Counted from the first letter of the stretch, positions 10,304 to 23,562 are shown. The stretch is DNA of 64,000 bases from Euptelea pleiosperma (GCA_035048495.1 CM068541.1:6269929-6333928); one strand, 5' to 3'. Made by a program: numbers and translations. The notes: generated from the letters alone by a model not told the origin.

Positions 10304-10902
10304 GTCCCAAGGATTATGCAATCATTTAATTTTCCTATATAATGTGAACAATTTTTTAAAATTCTACAATTTACTATTTGAGTCCTATGATTTTTTATGT
10401 AAATACTATTCAAATTGGCATATAGAGTTTGTAGTCCTCCTTATCAATACCTGATAACCCACATTAAAGGTCTGATGGTGCCAAATGATCGTACGTGGAA
10501 TAACAGCCTTCTGTATCATATTTTTTCCATAGATTTGGAAAAAAAACATTGAAAATATCCAACTAAATGACTCAATGGAGTCTGATATTCCATGCTGGAT
10601 AAGTTCAAAGATTTCTGATTTCTCTGTAAAGTCTGCTTATCATATACTACACAGCATGACTCAAAAAACATGCCTTTTGGATCCTCATGTGGAAAAGTTT
10701 GAACCCAATAGCTTCTTGTTAAAATAGATCAGGAAATCTCTAATGTTTCTTCGAATGAAATTGTTAATATGAACCCTAAAGAAGTTGAATACATCCAGTA
10801 TTCTGTTTTCATCCCCTGTTTAAGAGGTCTGAAAGTGAAATTGTGTGATAAATATGCCACAGCTTGCTTGACTCGATGATTACAAAGGTATTAACCATGT
10901 CA

Positions 10903-13900
10903 CTATTCAGCCTCATAAGCTTCTGCCGCAGAAATCACAGAATCCAATTGGGTTATTAGCTGATCACTTACATGTTTTGCCATGGATATCATGTCATGAA
11001 TGACACTTGGGTCTAAGCCTGCACCCCCCCGTTTGGTCAGCCCACATATATGCCTGTGCCTATTAATAGAAACAGAGACAGCCGAGCTCATTTGAGATTC
11101 CTCTTCCGAGGTTGCATCTACAATGTACTGCCCACTGACCTGAAAAGACAACGGCCAAATATTATTGATTAAATAACTATGGGAAGAGATTCTGAATTTT
11201 TATTATAGGAACAATAATAAAAATTTCGCAAAGACTTACGCGTCACCTTTGTTAAAGTTACTATGACAGGAACTCCAGAGGTATCAAACTGTAAAAACTC
11301 ATCCTCACTTATGTCAACGTCTGGTTGCTCGTCAGCAGAGATGCTGGTGGTAATATTGACCATTGGGACAGCTGTATTGCTCAAGGCAGCCTAGAAGGAG
11401 AATAGAATTCGCTAATGTCAGTATCCACTAAGTCACCATATGCATACACTATCAAAGATGTCATTAGGGAATTATATTTGTAATAAGAAAAATTATGGTA
11501 AATGATTCATGTTTCCACCAAATAAATGAATGGAGAAATGAGGCAGGTTAGCAGATTAATGGAACTCATGAAACCAACAACCCTGCTCTTGCAATGGGAT
11601 TTGAAGAACTGTAGCAGAGAATGTACACCCACCATATTACCAAAAGACCAATTGATACTTCAACAGAGGTCATACCTCTAGAAGAATAGAAAAGTTGAGA
11701 GTAAGAAAATATAGGACTTTTCAGATTATGAACCCAATAACTGCATCGGAGCTTCACAGCATCCTTTGCTTGACATCCATCAGGTGTGGGAAAAACACAA
11801 TTAGAAAGAGGAAAAATGCATAGGGATATTGCAAGTTGGGTTGTACGCATAAATTCAACATTCAACCTGACTCAAGCCAGCCCAGGAACTATGTGACTGC
11901 ACAAGTCCTTTGTTTATCAATCAACCCTCAAAAACAGAACTAGATAAGGTGGGGTCTTTAAGCAAACTGTTAAGAGAGTATGACTTTCATTGGTATAAGC
12001 AGCAGTGTCATTGATTACATGGGATATCAACTACATTTTTCTTTTTCTGCATTAAGTTCTCGAATATTAAAGTATGGGAAAACCCAAGTTCTAATTCTGC
12101 CTTGTGGTTTACTTGAACAAGGGAAAGACACAAAGATTACCTTGATGGCAGCACCTAATGCATCTAGCAGATTCCCATCTGAACTGACAACAAGGCCATC
12201 AATATAAAGGTCCCAACATATCTTCCCTTCCACAACAATCAGAGATGAGAGATTGATTCCAGCCCCTGACATATTTATTCAGACCTCTAAGGAATCAACT
12301 AAACTTGAGCAAGAACAGATTAAATCAAGAAACATAAATATTTAATTAGAAGGTGGGTTTTCCCCCATGAGAGAAGGTATATCTGGACAAATAAGTTTCC
12401 AGATGACTTGTCTGGCTTTTACTGAGATTTCACACCTGCTCCACTTTTGCCACCCAATAAACATCTCTGAAGTGCAACTGAGAGTTCTGTTGATAATTCT
12501 TCACCTCCTCTTCCCTGTATACAATTGTGATACATATGATTTACCACTAACGGAAAACGCAAAGAAGCCAAACTGTACACAAAATCATACACCATTCACA
12601 TTCAGCTTTGTATTTCATAATAGACGACAACTTGAATTACAAAGAGGTGGATAGAAGCAAAGACCAGAATGGCCCAAAAACAACCTTGGGTTGAATTCCT
12701 TCAACACGAGGGAAAAGCACCCCCATATCTTTCGAACTAAGAGAAAATTTTAATTTAACTAGGTAAAAAAATAAATTAAGGTACAAATTATCTCTCGAAC
12801 TAATTCCAGTAGTTTATTGTGAAATTTTCATGTGTATCTTCTCCAAAATCACCAACTGGATCTGTCAGTAAAATAAAAGTGCAGAATTAGGGACCAAGAA
12901 TCTCATAGAGACACACACACAAACAAACAAAAAAATGAAAGAAATAAAGATAGTCATCAGAAGCATTACTTCTACTCGGATACAGGTTAGTTAGCATATG
13001 TGAAAGTTGTGTATAGGAAAAAGTAATGGATATTTCCAATGATATGCGGATACTTCAACATGCCTATTGTACCCATATTGACATGATAGGATACCAATAC
13101 TGGTACCAGATATTGCATGGATACTTCTACACAACCAATCTCTCATTTTCTATTGTGCTATTCTGTATTTTCTCAACTCCTAACAATTTCATTATTCCTT
13201 ATGTCAATAGGATAATATAAGTAGTGTATATATAACAAATTTTACTGCAAGAAACTTGGAAAATTTAGAAATTTTGTTATATTTGGCATGATGTGAATAT
13301 TAAATAACGATTAACGATACAGAGCTAGAAAAAACTAAAAATTAAAACATGACCAGAACATATTGGATGGATTCCTATATCTGTATCAATATCCATGTCT
13401 GTATTTCGGGAAATGAAGATTAATATCCCTGTTTCCCATACCAGTGATCATATCCGTGTCCGCATATGGGCATCTTACAATTTTTCACGCATGAAACGGT
13501 AGAAAATTTTGTTAAAAATGATCCAAAAAATATTTAAAACCTCCGTCCCCTGGCTTAAATGTTGAGTATCAGCAAGCATGCAAGCCCCTACAGTGCCTCT
13601 GGATAGACTGACACAAGATATAGAAGTTAAGTAGCACAGGCTGCATGGAGGTGAAATATTTACCCTACAAGATAATTAGAGCTGAAATATTTATATATTA
13701 AAATGCCCCTGATATACCTATAGGTACAGGGTGCAAAGATTTCTGCAGTGGCTTAAATTGCATACAATATAGTCTAAGGAGTTCATACTCACTTTCTTTT
13801 TATGCATACATACAGATCATACACCAGCATGAATGCATGTACATGGACTTCCATACTCATCCACACGACAACACACAAGATACATTTCACTACTAGAGAC

Positions 13901-14787
13901 AATTTTCAAGGAAAATATAATTAACCGATAATAATAATACTAGTAGTAGTGATAAATTCCTTCTCTGTGAAAATGCCAATATAATGGATTTGATTCTCTA
14001 AGAATGAAAGTGGTAACCCAAAACGGTCTTTCTTGCATAAACAATGCTTACCATCACCATTTCTGGTCTTGGTTACACTACGAAGGTGTAAGCAAGATTC
14101 TTGATAACCTTAATCATTTAACAAGATAAAAGAAAGCAATACATCAAATATACCCACCAACCTCAAACATGGCTGCTGCTGTGGGACTACAGTCAACATA
14201 TATGAAAACCTTTCCTTTGTCAGGCTGAAGCAGACTTGGTTTTCCAAGTTCAGCCTGCAATTAGATGAATTATTAGGAAAGATTAGCATGAGAATTTATA
14301 ATCCAATTGCACAGTAAGAGCTAAAAGGGGGGTTCCTTATCAGAGAAAAGACATGAGTTAACATGATCTGGACAGTTTAGAATAGGCATCATAAATCATT
14401 CTGAAAAGCAGAAAACTGGAAAGTATAAATTTTGGATCAGAAAATACCTTTACACTGGCAATAACATCTGTTGCACCCATCCTAACTCGTGCAGAACCAT
14501 TCGCCTATAACGAATCCCATAACACAATCAAGAGGGGAGAATCCACACGAGAATAAATATATCAATCCAGATCATTTGTACAGCCAAAGAAAGCAAGCCA
14601 AAACTAATTAAGTAGAAGAGAAATTTTTACTTTTCAAAAAATTAGTATCTGCGGACTATACCTGAGGAATGACTCCCGCTTCAACAGAGATAGGCCGGTA
14701 ATTCAATCTTTTTCGACCATCAGAACGAAGATCTTGAGCAATGCCACCCTGTATGAAATGCTTCTCTCCGACAGATAGGCCGACCAT
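10903..14787 (-). CDS. RRP42: Exosome core subunit RRP42, 7 coding exons
   Basis: Exons in transcript order are 14662-14787, 14448-14504, 14162-14254, 12436-12514, 12141-12265, 11247-11390 and 10903-11139. All have GT-AG junctions and the frames close, giving 286 aa. The N-terminus has the RNase PH-family opening DLRSDGRKRLNYRP (residues 19-32), and the hallmark WDLYIDGLVVSSDGNLLDA lies in exon 5. The C-terminal RNase PH domain includes VDATSEEE. RRP42 is one of six RNase PH-like subunits in the exosome ring, which threads RNA to catalytic partners in nucleus and cytoplasm; in eukaryotes it is structural. The ATG is preceded by a likely acceptor (TGTAG at about 14790), so a 5'-UTR intron with a donor near 15691 (CAG|GTAACG) is plausible. 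Introns hold no intact transposon. Confidence 0.94.
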
Positions 14788-15845
14788 TCCTACACACATA
14801 TGAAAGCGAGAAATCACGACCCATAAATGCTGGAAGCAAGAAACATTGAGGGCCTGTTTGGAAACCCAAAACATGGGGCCAGCCATGTCAGTGCAGGTCT
14901 GGTCTTTCAGAGATGTGTTTGGTAACCCAAACCCACGGAAGATTGATTATTGAGAAATATAAACAAGAAAAAAGGACGCTTAAGAGTTAAAAAAGAAAAC
15001 ATTCCTAAAAGAAACCCCCCACCACACACACACACCCCACCACCACCACCCCACTCTGCGCGCGGTCAACAGAGGAATCAAGATCTCATCTCATTGAGGA
15101 TTGTATGGAGAAGAAATTCTCCCACAGCTACTTTATTAAGTGCTCTTAAGAGTTCCATCCCCATGGAGTCCCGCAATCCAAGCTGTTGTAGTAACTATGA
15201 GGACGAATGCACAAAAAAGTGTACTACTTGCATCAGCATTCCCATAGCCCAAACACTGAGATGTGAACCGAGAACTTCAGAAACTGCACAACCCATTAAA
15301 TAACTTACAAATTTAAGACGACCCAGATGCATTAAATGCCTTCCGAAGAGGCAGAACTCCTCGAAGGCACTTTTACGAGCAACTGGTGTGTATGACTGCT
15401 TGAGAACACTAAAAAGGCCAAAGCGAAAATTTACCAAACAATAAGAAAAGATATCTCAAGGGCAGAAGAAAAAAGATTAAAGATGTCTCCAAAATAAAAA
15501 AATAAATAAAAAAGAACTAAAACGTAGCTTCTTCCAGACTAGAATCTAAGCGTTCATCGAAGTATGAAAGTGAGTTCTCACCCGAACATAAATATCATTG
15601 AAAACGTTATGTTCCTTACTCGGGAGATTCAAAATCATCTCTGTTGGAGAAGAAAAGAAGAGAAATAATTGTGAGAAGAAGCTATCGTTACCTGAGAAAG
15701 AGAGCGAGAGCTCGAGACTGCCTCACTCACTCTCACTTCTGAAACGAAGACTAAAATAGCTCTGACCCTACAAAGACAGGTAACTCTTACCGTTACCTTT
15801 GCCCTACTTTGTGCGAATAAAAGAAGCAACGACCAACCGCCACCA

Positions 15846-16550
15846 TGAGTGGAGTCAGCGAAGCCGCTCGCCACCCACAATATGACTCACGTGGCACACT
15901 CTCAGAGGAGCTAACCGTATGGTTGTTTGGCCCATGGTTTAAAAAAAAGGCCATTATAACGAAAATAACGGCAACGGATTCGGACCTCCCCCGTTATGTA
16001 CCATTAAAATGCTTTAAACATAATGGCCGGTATTTTCTGTTATAACGAAAATAACGACCATTATTTTCTAGTAAATTTTGTGAAGAAAAAACGGCGTTAT
16101 TTTCCATTTTTGAAAATTTCAATTTCAAATTTTGAATTTTGAATTCCAACACCATTTTTCCTTTTATTTTCCATTTTTACCTCTGAGCGTTTATAATTCG
16201 TTCGCCAGTTTGTTATACCATTATAACGGCCCCTTTTAAGCCTTGGTTTAGCCAACTAGGTGGACTTACAAACCAAAAATCAGCCTAATTAGTGATTTCA
16301 AACCTTTGGATCTTTGTACCCCAAATAATGGTCAATAACGTTCAAATTTCCACGGTTAAAATCACCCCCTGGAAATGACTCAAATTCAACGCTTAGAAAT
16401 CATTAATCAGGTTGATTTTTGGTTTGTAAGTCCACTTAGGGAGTGGCCAAACATCCATATGGTCATTGTCCTCTAAGAATGTGCCACTTGGTTTATATTG
16501 TGGACGGTCAATGGCTTCATTGATCGTCGACGGTCAGCGAAGTTTTACTC
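15846..16550. mobile_element. Family A foldback MITE, copy A3, interrupted
   Basis: The left arm (ctcacgtggcacactctcag) and right arm (cattgtcctctaagaatgtg, then GTTTTACTC at 16542-16550) are family A. A family B element at 15933-16245 splits the left arm in the middle of its 'gatgtttggcc' block. Confidence 0.7.
15933..16245. mobile_element. Family B MITE nested in family A copy
   Basis: The termini are CATGGTTTAAA and TTTTAAGCCTTG. The flanks gtttggcc (15925-15932) and gtttagcc (16246-16253) match at 7 of 8. Joining the two sides restores the family A arm, so B inserted after A. Confidence 0.75.
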
Positions 16551-17892
16551 TTGCCACCACAAGCATTTCCAACCAACTTCTTCAAAAAACTCTATCAAAA
16601 AAGCATATTCATCAAATTTGATGTTTAAACGTGTTGAACTCCAATCAATTCCTCTTCAAACAAGCACCTTCTATAAAAAAGGTAGAAGGAAAAAAAACTT
16701 AAATAGTATTTAAAAGGTGGGTTTCAAATTTGTAAGGACAATAAAAATATTTAAAAAAAAATCAATAGAAGGAAAATGGCAAAAATAAAAACTCAGATGG
16801 TAAGAAGTAGAAATCATTATATTGGATGTCAAGAATAGTGATATCAAATTTGATGTTGGATATAAAGATGGGTTGGAGTTGGATTTTGCCAAAAGCACCA
16901 TCAAATTTGCAGATTTTTAGAGATTAGAATTGGGGTGTCAATGAATAGCAATAAAAAATTGAACCCAACGTAATAGGCTCTGTCTCTGAAATTTGTGTTG
17001 TGTTCATCGTCGAAAGAACATGAATGGCCTGAACATATGGGTCAACTTGCTTTAATGTCGTCTTAAGGATGATATTAACACTGCCTTAACCACAAACCTT
17101 ACCAACTTAGCAAGCAAGCACAACATTAAGTTAGGATCCTGGCAACCGCATTTAATTCCAACATCACTATCATTTTCCCAAGGCAAAAGATAGCATGACA
17201 ATCACTAGAGTAAATTCAATAATTGTTCCTTGTGGTGTGGGGAAAAGAAAATGAAATTCTGGAAAAAGGGTTTTCCCCTATTTGGTTGGGTTAGAAATGT
17301 GAGCCTGTTGTTTCCCATGTTATGGTGATTCATCATCACTGATGAAACAAGGGCCGTACAAGTGTCACATTGAGATTCATAAAAAGAATTATTTCAGCAT
17401 CTCAAATCAAGTAATATAAGTCGGCCTGAGTTGTCTCAATTACGGAATCCTTAATTAAAACTTTGCTGACTTCATTCTAAATTAACAAAGAATTTGGTTT
17501 GGTAAAGGGGAGAGCCGACTTCTCGAGGAAGACTAGCTTTAGCAAATGACTTGGCTACTCGAGTAAATCTACGAAATTCTAAAATGAGGTTATAATCTCA
17601 CTTACTTTGGATAGGACATAATCTACCTACATAAATCATGACAAAGAAAACTTATCACTAACTTCGCACATGCCGACAATGTCATATTGCAACCATACTC
17701 GGCATGTGAGAAACATCACATACCACATATCCTTAGAACTCATCACTAACTTCTCTTACTCTCTCTCTCTCTCCAACTCATACCCAATGTAACTATTATA
17801 GAAAACACACAAGTAAAAAGTGTTCATATTTTGTCCCTTTTTTCAAAAGATGCCCTCAACTCTCCAAAAAGTAGTTACCATTCACAAGTGGA

Positions 17893-17924
<32 letters not shown>

Positions 17925-18530
17925 TGCACAACCGTTTCTTGCCTTGGCTAGTGCACATATAGGCAGGGAATCTGGAATTCCATTCGATGGGTCCCATCTA
18001 TGATACCCATTAGGTCAAAAAATGGGTGTTATTATAATAAAATCATCAAAATTAATCATTGTTTTGGATGCTCATTGAAAGAAGAAAGAATTTAGCACAT
18101 AGTCCAAGGAAATGGTCTACAAATTGGATGGTCTCTCTTGCAATCACCCCTAGTTGACCCTAAGAGATCTCTTGGGACCTGTTTGGGCACATGGAAACGT
18201 GGGTCACCACCTTGTGTCTGTTTGTTTCTCATTGTGAAACCCATGTTGGGAAATTCAGGTACCAAAATTGACCTTCACAAACTATATTTTCTGAAAAAGC
18301 TAAATCCCCGTCATGCAGGCAAACAGGCACCGAATTACGTTTGATGCAGACCAATTTTTGTTCAGTTTACTTTTATTACCCCCGTGTAAAAAGTAAGCGT
18401 GATGTGCGTGTGTAATTAAAAAAAAGGGGAGGGGAAGACTCTTGAGACAGAAAAGAGTTCTGCCTTAACCAAAATGTCCCTGTTTATATTCAACATGTAA
18501 TAGATATTGTCATTAAACGGTGGTTGAGCT
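16551..18530. other. Intergenic with a decayed Tourist-like copy and microsatellites
   Basis: 16560-16925 resembles the Tourist-like element in the P450 intron (AT-rich, repeated 'tcaaatttga', 'gggttggagttggattttg' near the right end) but its termini are worn. CT repeats lie at about 17759-17774 and a CT/CA tract at about 17893-17925. No coding frame was recognised. Confidence 0.45.
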
Positions 18531-18537
18531 CTGGCAA

Positions 18538-18650
18538 AAAGTGAATGTCAGCTCAGCACTATCAACCACTGCTAGATTCTCGGAATCCATGGCCGAGCAC
18601 ACGACTCCCGAGAGGGATCAGAAAAGAGGGGTCCCCTGAGCGTAGTGGCA
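18538..18650. repeat. Family C repeat fragment
   Basis: It shares 'gctcagcactatcaaccac', 'attctcggaatcca' and 'gactcccgagaggg' with the copies at 22360 and 31061, here as one arm only. It lies about 190 bp downstream of the serine acetyltransferase stop. Confidence 0.55.
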
Positions 18651-18838
18651 AAAACGACGCAGACCCTAATGCGCAATACCCCCAAAGCTCAGCATTTGTG
18701 TTGAAGAAACAAAAGATTCAATACAGAGGAGACTTTGTGTAACTATTTTTCTCAACTTTGGAGAACTTCAATTCTCACTTACAACATAAAATATAGCTCA
18801 AAACTTACAGAGAAGGAAACAAGTTGTGAATTTTTTTT

Positions 18839-20032
18839 CTAAATCACATAATCGGACCACTCAGATATAAAGGAGGTATGATCCATAGTGAAACTAGGGA
18901 TCTTATCAAGCCTAATTGGGTTCTCCTTCCCTCCAATCAGTCTAGCTGGGTTTCCAACTGCAGTAGTTCTTGGGGGTACTTCCTTTAGCACCACTGATCC
19001 TGCCCCAATTTTAGCCCCTTCTCCAATTCTAACATTACCCAGTACATTAGTTCCTGCACCTACTAACACCCCATCCCCTATCTTAGGGTGCCTATCCCCT
19101 GACACTTTACCTGTACCCCCTAATGTTACATTATGTAGAATAGAGACATTGTTTCCGATCACCGCCGTCTCTCCGATCACAACCCCCGTTGCGTGATCTA
19201 ATAAGATCCCCCGACCGATCTTTGCTCCTGGATGGATATCAACTGCGAAGACTTCCGATACCCGGTTCTGGATTACGAGTGCTAGAACATTTCTACCTTG
19301 TAACCATAACTTATGCGCTGCTCTATGAGCTTGGCATGCTAAGAACCCCTTAAAATTGAGCATGCAGTGTACAAAACTAATGCAAGCCGGGTCTCGTTCT
19401 TTCACCGCCTTGAGGTCGTCTCTGATGGCTCTCCTGATCTCCTTATCCTCACTGAACACACTTAAGAAGACATCTGAGAGGATGTTACTAGGAAGATTTG
19501 AAGTGCTCAGTTTAGTAGCCAGATGACCGGCAAGCGCGCTCTCTAGTGAAATATGCGACAAGATCGAAACGCAATAGTAATTTGACAAAATTGGCTCTTG
19601 CTCCACATCGAGTCGAGCTTCCTCTCGCATTTTTAACCATAGATAATCTTTCCCCCCATTCCCTTCAAGAGGATCGATGGTTTTTCGATGATCTTGGCTA
19701 ATTGGAGAACATGAAAGAAGATCAGAGAAACCAGGTCTAGAGAATTTGGCATATTTGTAAAGAGAATTATCGATTTGGGATCGATCAGAATCGAAAGATA
19801 GAGGATTTTTCGCCGTTTCGATTCTCGAATTGTCGACACAAGCTGCCATTATATTGCAGGACTTTCGATGGCACCTAGAGTGGATGGTCTCGGGGATGAT
19901 GGATGAACCAACGATGGAAGCAGACATAGAAGGGTGTTGTAGAAGAGAGGAGAAGGAGCTTGAGATGAGGTGGGATGGAGGTTGAAGATTGGTTTTATAG
20001 GTGAAGGAGGGGAGGTGGAGATATGGCCACAT
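18839..20032 (-). CDS. SAT: Serine O-acetyltransferase, organelle-type, intronless
   Basis: The single ORF encodes 397 aa with a clear SATase fold. The N-terminal helical domain spans about 130-255. The left-handed beta-helix of hexapeptide repeats follows at about 262-365. Asp265 and His280 (DIHPGA and DHATG motifs) correspond to the catalytic Asp-His pair of bacterial CysE, and His315 lies in GDRHPK. The protein ends in Ile397; a terminal Ile docks O-acetylserine(thiol)lyase in the cysteine synthase complex. It transfers acetyl from acetyl-CoA to serine, the committed step to cysteine. The N-terminal 100 residues are Ser-rich, basic and poor in acidic residues, as in plastid or mitochondrial transit peptides of the SERAT2 group. 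Met36 and Met62 are in frame, so shorter forms are possible. Confidence 0.95.
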   Translation of the reverse strand: MWPYLHLPSFTYKTNLQPPSHLISSSFSSLLQHPSMSASIVGSSIIPETIHSRCHRKSCNIMAACVDNSRIETAKNPLSFDSDRSQIDNSLYKYAKFSRPGFSDLLSCSPISQDHRKTIDPLEGNGGKDYLWLKMREEARLDVEQEPILSNYYCVSILSHISLESALAGHLATKLSTSNLPSNILSDVFLSVFSEDKEIRRAIRDDLKAVKERDPACISFVHCMLNFKGFLACQAHRAAHKLWLQGRNVLALVIQNRVSEVFAVDIHPGAKIGRGILLDHATGVVIGETAVIGNNVSILHNVTLGGTGKVSGDRHPKIGDGVLVGAGTNVLGNVRIGEGAKIGAGSVVLKEVPPRTTAVGNPARLIGGKENPIRLDKIPSFTMDHTSFISEWSDYVI

Positions 20033-20337
20033 GTTTCACGGAAGTTGAGATTAAATGAAGATTTTTTTCAAAAAACGGTTTATTTGTGATTATTCGTCCG
20101 CTGTGAATGGCTGGTCTTATGGAGCGTCAGGATAGCAACCCTTAAAAACGTGATGTAGCAGCTTACGTCGACTCACCAAAAATAAATAAATAAATAAAAA
20201 TTGGACGAAGATGTGGTAGATTTTTGTATGACCAAATTACCCTTGTATTTGAAAATGACGATAGGACCTCATTTTATTTCTTTTTCTTTTGAGGTCCTCC
20301 AAGAAATCAACATGCATTATCTTTACTAGCAGGACGT

Positions 20338-20600
20338 GCACCTTAAGTGTGTCAACCGTACGGATGTTTGGCCCATCTCTAGGTAAATCTATATATCAAA
20401 ATTCATCTTGATTATAAAAATCTATCTAATGGATTAGAGTCTTTTTTATGATTTATTTTTAACCGTGGATTTCGAGTTAATCGGGATGATTTTTGTTATG
20501 TACGTATACCTAGGAATGGGCCAAATATCCATTCGGTCAGTGACCTCTACTAGTGTGTCATGTGGCTCACATTGTGGTCTATCATCAATGCTGATGATGG
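20338..20600. repeat. Family A foldback copy A4, worn
   Basis: The arms 'gtacggatgtttggccca' and 'atgggccaaatatccattcg' are inverted relative to each other, but both ends lack GAGTAAAAC. It lies about 300 bp upstream of the serine acetyltransferase start codon. Confidence 0.55.
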
Positions 20601-20879
20601 ATGTCGGTCATCAATTCTTTTTTCTGGTGGAGAGGGTTCATGTACCATGCCATCACATTGAGTTGAAAGTAAAAGTTCTGTAAAAAAAAAAAAATGGGAC
20701 ATTTTTGAAATAATGAAAATTAGGGTAATAATACAAAAAAGTGCCTTTGTTAGATGGCCCATCGTTACACCCACGGGATAGGATGAAGTTTCAAATGGCG
20801 GATTTGGACTTTTTTGTGTTTTTTTGGGGCGTCCGCTGTCAAATGTAGTATCATATGTGTTGTAAGGGAGCCTCCTTGT

Positions 20880-21115
20880 TCATCATCATTATCATAAGTC
20901 TTGTCTTAACAATTAGAGATGGGCTGTACGAATTCTATTCCTCCATTCAATCTCGTCTTTTTGAACCTAATTTCACCTTTTGCTCGTCATTGTAGGCCTT
21001 TTGGTTTGTATATTCTTTTAACTAGTGTTGTCATTATTCTTAGTTGTATATGACCAAATCATCTCAATCGACTTTTTCACATTTGATTATTTATTGGGCT
21101 ACTGATCCCTTTTGT
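20880..21115 (-). mobile_element. RTE-type LINE 3' fragment
   Basis: It opens with an ATG/ATC-rich tail (catcatcattatcataag) as RTE elements do. It then follows the same order of words as the full element's 3' end at 38158-38400 ('ttggtttgtatattc', 'ttgtatatgaccaaatcatc', 'cgactttttcacatttg'). It is 5' truncated. Confidence 0.6.
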
Positions 21116-22350
21116 TATGTATATAAAATCTATCTTTTATATGCAAGGGTAATTTGGTCAAAGTAAAAATATGGCATATGCCTTTTTCTGGAGGGAAGGG
21201 TAGAGACGTAAACGTAAGTTCAAGCAAGCTCAATGAGCAATCTTAACCATTGAAATCGTTCAATCTGTGATTAAATTTACAGCCTTTGAGTCAAAGATGC
21301 TCTCTCTCTCTCTCTAAATATAAGAGGAAGGCTTTTATCACCTAGCAAATGATGCACAATATCAAGACACATGGATTGTGGGTCCCACCAGAAAGGTGAT
21401 CTTCTAGTTTTAAAAATCAATACATCGAGATCTCAAACCCAATAATGTAATTTTCTTTTTTTTTTTGACCATGGGAAATAATATTTTAAATCGGATGGTT
21501 GAAGTCATGTTGAATATTGATTTGGGAGATCTCTATTTAGTGGCATCCATTGAGTGGTGGTGTCTATAAGTGCCTATACGCTTTACAATTGTCCTAGGCT
21601 TCTCGCTTTCGTAGTAGTGGCGTGCTATGCCATTGACCGTTGGATTGAAGATATCCATAGTTCATGCGGTAAAAGATATAAAATGACTATGCTACCCTTT
21701 TTGTAATTATCTCTGATGTTTTCTACTATTTTGTTGGTTATGTAACTTGTAAACTTTGACTATGAACAGTAAAAAAAATAAAAAAAAATCCTCAATTATG
21801 GACGACTAGAAGGTGAGGTTTGCAATGACGTGTTGATCCAACCAAAGGTTCAAAAACGTTGACTAATCACTGTAGCCGCCGTTCATTCTATGACTACCTT
21901 AGAAGGAATCTCCGATCATGGGGCATCGAAGAATGGTGATTCAATGGTGCAATCATATGGAGTCAACGATATGATATGAGGCCCTAGTGTCAAGTTTTGA
22001 TTGGATCAAACTAATCGCCAGAGTAATCACTTATCCGTTGAAACTTGTATTTGTGAATCACTAAATTAAAATCAGGTGGTGCGCCGCGGAAATGATTCGA
22101 ATTCGATTAAATTATTAGTTATACGATGATATATCTGATTCATCTAATAAGTAAATCAGATTCAAATAACATCTGACGAGAATAAGGAGTATTCGCTGCT
22201 CCCGGGGACCTTCAAACCTCCCAAAATGTTTGACACGTACCCTCTGTTAACCACCATTAACCAACTAACCGTGGGGTAGGGTGGGGTCAACGTGGGTTGG
22301 GTTTAAGCCCTGAAGTGCGTGTCAGACATTTTGGCAGGGGACCTTCAAAG
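21116..22350. other. Intergenic, no gene seen
   Basis: A CT microsatellite lies at about 21299-21314. The rest is unique-looking AT-rich sequence. I see no splice-supported coding frame or recognisable transposon protein. Confidence 0.4.
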
Positions 22351-22359
22351 TTTGAAGAA

Positions 22360-22585
22360 CCTGGGATCAGCGAATTTTTTTCTCTATTGGACGGATAGGT
22401 TTACGGGACTCCCTTTCTCTAACCCCTCTCTCGAGTCATATGCTCGACCGAGGATTCTAAGAATCCAACAATGGTTGATAGTAATGAGTTGGCATTCACT
22501 TTTTGACAGCGCACAACCATGGTTGGATTCTTGAAATCTACTGCCAAGCATATGACTCTTGAGAGGGGTCAGAACCTCAGAACCT
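22360..22585. repeat. Family C foldback copy
   Basis: The left part (accgaggattctaagaatcc, ggttgatagtaatgagttgg) and right part (attcttgaaatctactgcc, gactcttgagaggggtcag) form an imperfect palindrome. Copies are at 18538 and 31061. Confidence 0.55.
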
Positions 22586-22870
22586 AAGCCATATAACGGA
22601 TTTTTTTGATAGGCAACTAATAGGTGCCTAGGTGAGTATGTTTGCGGTTTGCCTATGCTTGATTTTCAAGCAACTATGGGTGGACAGCATGCCCCAACCT
22701 AGGTTTTGGCTTTATAATAGTAATAGATATATTTAATTCTTATAGATAATTATTCTCCCATTTAATGGTGGGGCCACATAGACAATAACAATTTAACCAT
22801 ACATTGGATTGTCCTAGTTACATTGATCACCAATAATTAAAATCAGTTCATTTTGATATTATTAACTGCA

Positions 22871-22987
22871 AGTGGGTGGCCACACTCCCTGACAAAGCAT
22901 TTGCCGATGAGTGGCTGAGATTCACCGTCCAGTTGGGGGATAAGATCTCGGCTCTTCTTTATTGAAGCCTATAAGAGGGGAGATAAC
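22871..22987. repeat. Dispersed single unit of the 159-bp repeat
   Basis: It contains 'ccctgacaaagcatttgcc' and 'agttgggggataagatctcg' in the same order as each unit of the array at 7917-8382. Confidence 0.65.
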
Positions 22988-23024
22988 TGAACTCCCTTTC
23001 TCAATAGGTTAATGTCGGAATGAA

Positions 23025-23562
23025 CCATGGTTCAAAGTCTCGGCAAATTCCGGTCTAGATCAGGCGATCCGGATCAGTATCGGAGCCCACCAATCCGATC
23101 CAAACCAGGCTCTGTATCGCCCCGATCAACATAATCTCCATAAGGACCCCACCGTCTAGTGTAAGAATAGGATGTAGCTCTAGATGGACTCATAACTAAA
23201 ATCCTAAAGAAATCTTCTTTCTTCTTTTGTAACCATTTATTTTTGTGGAAGGACCAAGTGGGTGTACCAGAGCATAAATGCTCTTATGATGTCGTTTGAC
23301 CCTTCAATTCGGTCAAGAGACGGGAAGAATGGGGCTCGGGGGAATATTTTGTACATAAAAAAAAAGTTGCACTACGTGTGGCGCTCGTTAAAAAGGCACT
23401 GTCATGGTTTAAAGTCTCGCTCGAGACCGTCAAGGACGAAAACGTGTTGTCTCGGATCCCTTTGGGGCTATAGTTCCACATTGTATCAGCCAAGTTGGTT
23501 TTGATACCGACTTGAATCTAGGCACTGAATGATCCAATGGTCAAGACCGAGACTTTCAACCA
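23025..23562. repeat. Foldback element with GGTTCAAAGTCTCGG ends
   Basis: The left end CCATGGTTCAAAGTCTCGG is mirrored by CCGAGACTTTCAACC at 23547-23561. A further direct copy of the terminus (catggtttaaagtctcgctc) lies inside at about 23403. No coding content was seen. Confidence 0.5.

Noticed and set aside
18888..19196. Open frame of about 100 codons on the plus strand inside serine acetyltransferase
   Set aside because: It is antisense to the hexapeptide repeat region and is Pro/Thr/Leu-rich because of that repeat. No independent support.
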